Shown here: positions 57,701 to 64,000 of the stretch, piece by piece
Layout of the letters: each line of letters opens with the position of its first letter
Position numbering within the stretch: the first letter of the stretch is position 1
From: Polytrichum commune
Lineage: Eukaryota > Streptophyta > Polytrichopsida > Polytrichales > Polytrichaceae
DNA length: 64,000 nucleotides
Direction: 5' to 3'
Assembly: GCA_950295325.1 (NCBI GenBank)
Contig: OX485803.1
Coordinates: 39,199,554 to 39,263,553, forward strand
Program-made: the position numbers and the translations under genes
Notes under the pieces: model-generated
What the model saw: the letters and a program-made list of their open reading frames with translations, nothing else
Database searches by the model: none
What the model was told of the DNA's origin: nothing

Positions 57701-59850
57701 TTGGCACATACAAACCCCACCCCACCAAGTTTCCTCTACATTTGGGTAGGTTTTTCCTTGTTCACAACTAGAATTTGGTGGTTGAGCAACCTACATGGAC
57801 ACTCACCCTAAGTGCTAGGTATATGGCAAACCTTGTAGTTAAGAATGGATACTAAAAGACACATGTTACAATGAGTTTGGACAATGGCCACAAATTACAC
57901 CAATCAAAATACATGTTCAACATCAACCACAATTGGGAGGGCATGTGTGATCGATTAAAGGGAAAAGGAACATTCGTTTTTTGATATTAGTAGATTTTGC
58001 ATCTCTTCAAGTCCAATTCTTAAACTTGAAGTGACAATATTTGTGATTCACAATTCCTATGAGGTGATTCTTGAGCCAACTCAACATCATAAAATGTATG
58101 TAGCATTGGAATCGCCCACATTAGTGTCACTACCTTGGGTAACACAGTAAATATGCTATGCAATTGAACTACATTATTTGTGATATTTGAAGTCACGTGG
58201 ACTATTTGTAAATGATATATAGAGCAAGACGATGCCAACCTCTAGTGTCAACATGAATGAGGGAGACGTTTACACAAATGCTTACACTAAATGATGCATA
58301 ACCTTGTAATTTACTTTCATTCATTATAAGCATGATATTATTTTTCAGAGTAATTTTTGTTTTTGTTTTTTTAAGAGATCATTTTGTACATTTTGGTGTT
58401 TAATATAAGTAGGGAGAAACTAGTTGGTGCCAACTTGGAGTTGATCCACTACATCTGCAAAACCGCTCCTTGTGCATCTATAGCATTACAAATATTATTT
58501 GAACTATTAAAGAATTGTAGTTGAATATCCAATTTGAGGTATATCGTGATACGGTATACATTGAATCTATTTATACAATTTATACATAACATAAGGGTGG
58601 GGTTGAACCCCATACCTAAATTGAATCCCTTGGGAATCCCAAGGATAAGTTGTATAAGGTTGGAGTAGTACTTGGATGGGTGACCTTCCCAACACTTGAT
58701 TTTTAGTGCACCCTACCATCTTTGATCCACCTTATTGTAGAGGGAGTATCAAGATAAACTACATACTTCAATAACCATGTGGGAACTTAGGGATTTGTCC
58801 TTGGGGGAGATAGGTGTTGGTTGGATTGTCCTCGCATGTTCAACCTTCAAAAGGAGGCAGTAGTCATTGAGACCCCTCCAATTCTCGTAATGCATGTTTT
58901 GAAAATACATATAGACTTAGACTACCTTGAAAATGAAACAACACCATAATTCACGCCAGTGGCAAAATTAAAGATGTATTTCTTTCCTTTCTACATAACG
59001 TGTTTATTATAATTACATTTATACAAACATCAATAATAGTCATAACCACAACATACTGTTCTTGTTTGGAATTCCACCAATAGCACCGGGTCCAATCGGA
59101 ATTAGAAATCCATCCTTTATTAATAAAAGTAGTTTTATTTGTATCATGACACTAGTTAGAAAATACATAAACAATTTGTGTACCTCCACATAGGCTCCAA
59201 TATAAAATAACTAACACTATTGGACTGGTGACACTAAATACCATAAATATCATATTATTGATCACATACACATGATTTTTAACGGTTGGTGAACTTTATT
59301 ATACAACCTCTTTTTTGAAGCTCGTCTATTTTTTTCACTAGAAAAGTGGAACATGCTTTTTTTTAATTTCTATTGAATTTGAATTAAACTTGAGTTGTTG
59401 AATATCAATCATAAATAAACATAACGTCGGTTTATTACATTGACATGCGATGTCTGTTCACCTACTCCCAACCCATATCCGTATGGATTTGAGAAGTGAG
59501 AGTGACTTAATGCCTATTGGTAATAGGTGAACCATGTTGTTAATTCTATATCTATTATGCTAATATGTTTTAATCTAGTAGAACCGGAGCTTGTTTCTTT
59601 TCCAATTTCTTTTGTTGAGCATGATGTGTGTGAGGTATTGGATGGTTATTTGTGATATGTTCTCCATCAACTTGTTGATTTTATATTGGGGGGCTTTAAG
59701 TTATATTAGATGTTTGATGGTTGGTGTGTGCATGGAGCCTCTCATGCTCATTGGAATTATGATTGGGGGGGGGGGGGGGGGGGGATCGATCCACCCTTGT
59801 TGGGTGAGAGGGGTTGTAGAATTGCCTATTTATCCGGCTTGTAGGCGGTA
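57701..59850. other. No gene seen
   Basis: AT-rich. A fragment near 59220 (GACACTAAATACCATAAATA) is a MITE remnant. A poly-G run at 59766-59782 lies just outside the LINE remnant. Confidence 0.4.
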
Positions 59851-60609
59851 GCAGCCTCAAGGAATCTATCGTTATAATATATGAATTCCAAGATTTGGAA
59901 TTTGGTGTTGGGGTTGGGTGTTAATGGGGATTTAGCGTATAGTGGGAAGCCTATTGGGCATAGGATGTCTGAATGTAGGCAAGTTGGGTAGTTACATTTT
60001 GGTAGGTAGCATGTGCATGGTATTAGCCATGACGAGACAATGTTATTTGGTGATTGGTCATTATGGATACCGGTATTTATTAATGTAAAACATTGTGTAT
60101 GAGGGTGTGCCTTCAGAGTGTTAGCCAGTGCATGGGTTGCTTTGTTGTCGCAGTGGGTACAGAGGTTATTTATATGTCAGTTGTGCAACATGATAGTAAA
60201 TGTTAGCATCTATCATTTTCTTGAAGGTTGTGGAGGCTGCATAATGGGGAAATGTCATATTTGAGTATGTGTTTTTGCCTATAGTTGCCCATGTATTGGC
60301 CATATTAGAATTTTAGTGTTTGTGATATTTGTGCACCGAAAATCCATTTGGTGTCCCAAAAGATGTTAGACCTGGTTGGATGGAGACCTTTGTTTGAGAG
60401 CCAATTGTTAGCATATGGGATGGTGTTTGTTGCTAGGGAGGTCAGTGGATTCTTGTGTTCCTTGTGTATGTATGGCTTGAGGTGGCATATAGAGCCATCA
60501 TGTTCAATGGATGTAGGCGGTATTGTGGGCCAAAATGGTGTTTGGTGTCCTATTAGGAGAGAGGGTGACTGGTATCTTTGGTTTTTGTGCCCTTTTTCTA
60601 GCTAGTTTG

Positions 60610-61051
60610 TTGGCATGGTTATTACCTACTATATTTGTATGGGCTCCAACTTTATAGATTGTGATATCATGTTTGGATGATTTAATGGTTTCAATGATTG
60701 AGCGACGTATAGTTTAGCATAAGATATATGTTGTTGAGGTTGTACCTGAATATAAATGTGTCCATGTTTAGAGATCTAGTGTGTTCTATTGCCAAAAATA
60801 ATGCATAGAGTTCGACCTAGAGGATATTTGAATATCCTAGGAGTTTAGCTGCTATGTGAATTTGGAGCGGACCGTTGTATACTCCCAAACCATATTTTTT
60901 CATTATTCGGGGATGTGAATGAACCATTTGTGTAGTCAAATTGGGTGGGAGGAAGCTTAGTGGATGATGGCTGTTGGTTTGTGGTGGGAGAAGAGTAGGT
61001 GGGGGGGGGGGGGTTATGATGGTTTGGAGTGATGGTTGGGCATTGTGCCAT
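60610..61051 (-). pseudogene. LINE-encoded RNase H fragment
   Basis: YTNGSFTSPNN corresponds to the first strand, with the catalytic Asp apparently changed to Asn. VELYALFLAIEHT carries the Glu helix. KVGAHTNIVGNNHANKLA matches the C-terminal V-x-AH-x-G-x2-GN-x2-AD-x-LA motif with its Asp also replaced. Frames change at least twice. Confidence 0.75.
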
Positions 61052-61055
61052 GCTT

Positions 61056-61832
61056 TCAGGGTTCTAATGTTTCGTGGTGGTGTTGTGTGGGAGGGTGGAT
61101 TGGGATATATTGTGTTGATGTGTAGGAGGGAATTGGGGAAATTCTAGAGGAAGGTGTGTATGTTTGTTTAGGGGGGGGGGGTGTTAGGATGGGGGTCATG
61201 TTTGGTTGATGAAGAAGGTTGATTTTGTTGTTTGTCCAGTCATTGTGTGTAATGACATTAGTGGTGGTGTTGTTGGGGTTGGTTTGTTGCGTGATTTTGG
61301 CCCACTTGATGACTTTGGGGATGTGGTCGATTTCGGTAATGTGGGCGCAACCGTGGCTGGACCATTGTGTGTTGAAGGCATGTCTCAAGGAGCCAAAGAT
61401 TTGGTCTCTTAGTAGGAGAGAGTAGGTTTCGATGCCAAACGTTGTCTTAGGTAGTTGTGTGAAGATTTTTGGAGTGCCAAGTGATCGTTTGCAAATTAGT
61501 TTGGTGAACCTGACGAGTAGTTTGTCCATTTTCAAATATTGGGAATTGAAAAGGGGGCAGTGCATATTCTTTGCCGGGCGGATTGTGGTGTCGAGGATTT
61601 TAATTTTTGTATTGATGTTGGCATAGTAATAGTGAGGCACTTTGTTTATTGTTTTTTTTCCTTCTATTATGGTTGCTTTTGGATTGCCCATTTGAGTGGT
61701 GGGACTAGTTGTATCCCTAGTTAGGTGTAGGGTTTGTTTTGGGATAAGATAGGGAGTTGTTGGTTCATGTAGTTGATGTGGTGAATGCCACAGGTTGGAG
61801 TTTGGATTTGTTAGGACAACCCGTGACCCCAC
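61056..61832 (-). pseudogene. LINE fragment between RT and RNase H (258 codons open)
   Basis: The longest open piece of the LINE. The middle part (INTKIKILDTTIRPAKNMHC, KMDKLLVRFTKLICKRSLGT) resembles the thumb/connection region downstream of LINE RTs. The C-terminal Thr/Pro/His-rich part leads to the RNase H segment. The N-terminal ~50 codons are probably out of the ancestral frame. Confidence 0.55.
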
Positions 61833-62025
61833 ATTTAGAGATGCCTAGGTCCATGTGAGCCCAATCCAAGTATTGTCTAATTGTACTATGCCGGAATTGT
61901 ATGAATATGATGTTGTCTATTAGTATGGCTAGGTCGTCAGCATAGGTGGATGTGGTCATGGTATTTGGTGATGTTTGAATGTATACCCCTTTGGGTTTTT
62001 TCGAGCCATTTAAGGAGGGGTTCAA
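61765..62025 (-). pseudogene. LINE reverse transcriptase fragment (YADD motif)
   Basis: The 86-codon frame contains STYADDLAILIDNI, the F/YxDD catalytic motif of reverse transcriptases, followed by HMDLGISKCGVTG, typical of the segment after the RT active site. Another frame just upstream supplies IIQGDILN. Nonfunctional because it is broken on both sides. Confidence 0.8.
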
Positions 62026-62540
62026 GGAAAATGATGAAGGGGTACCTGTTGAGGATGTCTCCTTGGATAATGCCTCTCCTAATTTTTATGGGGGGTGTGG
62101 TCGTGATTTTTATGGGGGGAAGGAGGTGGTTGATTCGGAATATATGTTACATACCAGTTCTATTACATCTTGTGAGTATCCTAGGTCTTCCATGATAGTC
62201 AATAGTCATGGGTGTTTAACTAATCCAAAAGCATTTTTGAGGTCTATGTAAGTGATGTATAGTCTTTGTTTGTGAATTTGGCATCTTCCAATGTAGTCAT
62301 AATGGCTTGGATTTGTCTAACAATGTTTATAATGGGGCGGAAGCCTTCTTGGTTGTGATGTAGAATGTTGTGTTGTTCACTAAAGGTGGTTAGTAGGGAT
62401 GCTAGGGTGTTGGTGAAGAGTTAGTATATGATTCTTGCTAAGTGCTATGGGCATGTAATTGGTGATTGTTGTAAATGGGGCGAGGGGTTTTGTTTTGATT
62501 TGTAGGATTTGTAGGCATGGGGTTAGTTCTAGGGGTGTAG

Positions 62541-62919
62541 CTACACTAAATATGATATTTAGTGTCAAATGGTATTTTATGTCACTATGGTAACTTTCCG
62601 GATAACACTTCTTATAAATAAGTGAACAAATATTGTCATTGATGATGGATGAGCTCATCCATTGGCCAAAACCCCGCCTTCTCCTGTCAACTACTTGTGA
62701 TGAAATATTGTCATCAATAATTGAAATTTGGGTAAAAATCCACTTGGTTAAGTGACAGTAATTGCAATACTATAAATCTAGAATCCCCCAAAACATTTAC
62801 AAGGAATGACAAATAATGTTGGATCAACATTTAGTGTTGGTGACACCATACCATGGTTTACAATTAGTATTGAGCAAGACAAATAGAATTGGTGACACTA
62901 AATATCATATTTAGTGTAG
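62541..62919. mobile_element. 379-bp MITE inserted in the LINE
   Basis: Perfect inverted ends CTACACTAAATATGATATTT and AAATATCATATTTAGTGTAG. The interior (ACAAGGAATGACAAATAATG) is shared with 10870-10998. It separates two stretches of the LINE endonuclease region, so it inserted after the LINE. Confidence 0.8.
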
Positions 62920-63250
62920 TTTGGTGATGTTTCATGTAAAGGCGATTGTTTTATGTATTATGGTAATTATTCCTCTTCTTATGGGGACATATTGTATGTA
63001 TGGTCTTCGAAGACATGTAGTTGTATATAGTGTGTTATTATAAAATATTTTATAGGATGGAAATTGTATATTGATGTATTTGGTAGATATATCTTCGGGG
63101 ATTTTTGTTTCTTAGAGAAAAACGATCTTGCCAGGGAGATTGTGAATTGTGGAGGTCTTGAAGGCTTTTACTCAAGTGTCCATGTTAGGCATGTGAAAAG
63201 GGTCAGGTGATGTTCTATTGTTCTTGTTGTGGGTGGGAACCTGTGTTAGA

Positions 63251-64000
63251 GGGTTTGGTTACATTGCTTTGGCAAGGGGTTGATTGAAATAATTAGTGTG
63301 TAGATGATATGTGTTGGGTGGTTGTTGTTTAGAATTTGTAGATGTCGGATGAGATGTGGAGATTTTTATTGTTGTGGTGGGGTTGTGCGTGGCATGTTGG
63401 TAAGTGGGAGAAATGTGTCAGATAGGTGGGTTTATTCATGTTTAAGGGTGGTTGAGTTTTTTAATGAAATATTGTTTTTGTGTTTGTCAAAAGGAGGCAT
63501 GCATATTTATGGGGCGTAGGTTAGGGGATATGTCTCCAGCTAGAAGTAGGACGGTAGGAGTATAAAAAGTATAAAAAGTTGTATTGTTGTATTTTGGGTG
63601 TTTGGAGTTTATTTGGGAGATATGGTAGAATGTGCACATATTTTGTGGACGGGAGTAGCTTATTTTTACTATGGCTTGGAAGATGGTGTTGGCATGGTTG
63701 TCTTGAACTATGTCACCTTTGATGCGAAGTCAAAGGTTTCGTGTGTTGGGTTGAGCTCGAAGTCTTTCTCCACCTTGCCAATCACCTTCTCACTGCCCTC
63801 CATCTCCATAACAAATGCTCGTTTTCCTTGAAGAAGTGTGATTCCATCCATGTGTGGTGATTAGAGATGAATTTTGATGAAACATGCCCAAGATTTGGTC
63901 ACCATGTTGATTTTGAACCGGTGTTGATGTTCAAGTGCTTGAGCCTCTTGATGCATAATACTCTTGCTTTTCCTCTAGAAATTTTGTTGAATCCAGCGTC
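63251..64000. other. No gene seen; possible LINE 5' region
   Basis: On the minus strand this would be upstream of the LINE endonuclease and might hold ORF1, but no zinc knuckle or other ORF1 feature was recognised. The plus-strand frames here are uninformative. Confidence 0.35.

Larger units (their letters stand above)
59850..63250 (-). mobile_element. Decayed non-LTR retrotransposon (LINE) with EN, RT and RNase H remnants
   Basis: Read on the minus strand. 63200-62930: endonuclease-like pieces ETKIPEDISTKY and RRGIITIIHKTIAF. 62515-62380: QILQIKTKPLAPFTTITNYM. After a gap, 62100-61930: reverse transcriptase with GIIQGDILN and the catalytic YADDLAIL. 61650-61350: the post-RT segment with KLICKRSLGTPKI. 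61000-60610: RNase H with YTNGSFTSPNN, VELYALFLAIEHT and KVGAHTNIVGNNHANKLA. The frame shifts many times and stops are frequent, for example a TAA at 63112-63114 just before ETK. A 379-bp MITE (62541-62919) interrupts the endonuclease region, and EN and RT are closer than expected, implying an internal deletion. Exact ends not determined; not active. Confidence 0.75.

Noticed and set aside
62380-62520. NYMPIAL read as the RT NYRPI motif
   Set aside because: The order relative to the ETK and YADD motifs places it in the endonuclease region, so it was not used as RT evidence.

Overview
The window looks like repeat-rich nuclear DNA of a land plant, probably a seed-free lineage such as a fern or lycophyte. 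That placement is an inference, not something the sequence proves. Support: AT-rich non-coding DNA, GTAAGT/TTTCAG-type introns, plant-type SINEs and MITEs, a Mutator-like (MULE) transposase, a LINE and solo LTRs. No conserved housekeeping gene, rRNA, convincing tRNA gene or CRISPR was seen. Nearly all recognisable protein coding belongs to mobile elements or to decayed genes.

Centrepiece (28386-43359): a ~15 kb Mutator-like element bounded by short terminal inverted repeats (both containing GCTATCTTATGAGC, followed by GAGCxxT-type subterminal repeats). It is flanked by a perfect 10-bp direct repeat GTAGCCAAAG (28376-28385 and 43360-43369), a MULE-type target duplication. It carries two divergent multi-exon genes. 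On the minus strand (35340->29284) is a MULE transposase with an N-terminal SUMO-interaction-like motif, a WRKY/GCM1-like zinc cluster, an RNase-H-fold transposase core and a C-terminal SWIM finger. On the plus strand (35997->43162) is a nine-exon gene. Its product starts with a basic region, then a ParB/sulfiredoxin-like segment (GNHRFFAWK), and ends in a beta-class-ordered DNA N4/N6-methyltransferase-like domain (DLTCSTGAS...GRHLLAFE). ParB plus DNA-methylase fusions are known from bacteria and phages; as cargo of a plant MULE this looks undescribed. Introns of both genes hold arrays of the same palindrome family (TTTGGGTCGNNCGACCCAAA), and the methylase intron 1 also holds >10 copies of GTGCGTTAACGCAC. 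This copy is damaged: three in-frame stops, frameshifts, a nested 2.3 kb solo LTR in the transposase and a ~0.9 kb GC-rich insertion in the methylase gene.

Other regions. 1-2757: minus-strand decayed multi-exon gene (coiled coil plus RING-like Cys/His cluster) running off the left edge. 4002-4521: hAT-like MITE with 8-bp TSD. 4.92-5.86 kb: relic of a related MULE transposase on the plus strand. 10.4-27.1 kb: MITEs (a CTACACTAAATATGATATTTAGTG family recurs through the whole window), two Harbinger-like elements with TTA TSDs (one containing a 1.1 kb foldback palindrome), a first solo LTR (22094-23824) and SINEs. 43.4-59.5 kb: no genes; duplicated anonymous repeats, MITEs and homopolymer tracts. 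59.85-63.3 kb: decayed minus-strand LINE (endonuclease, RT with YADD, RNase H), interrupted by a MITE.
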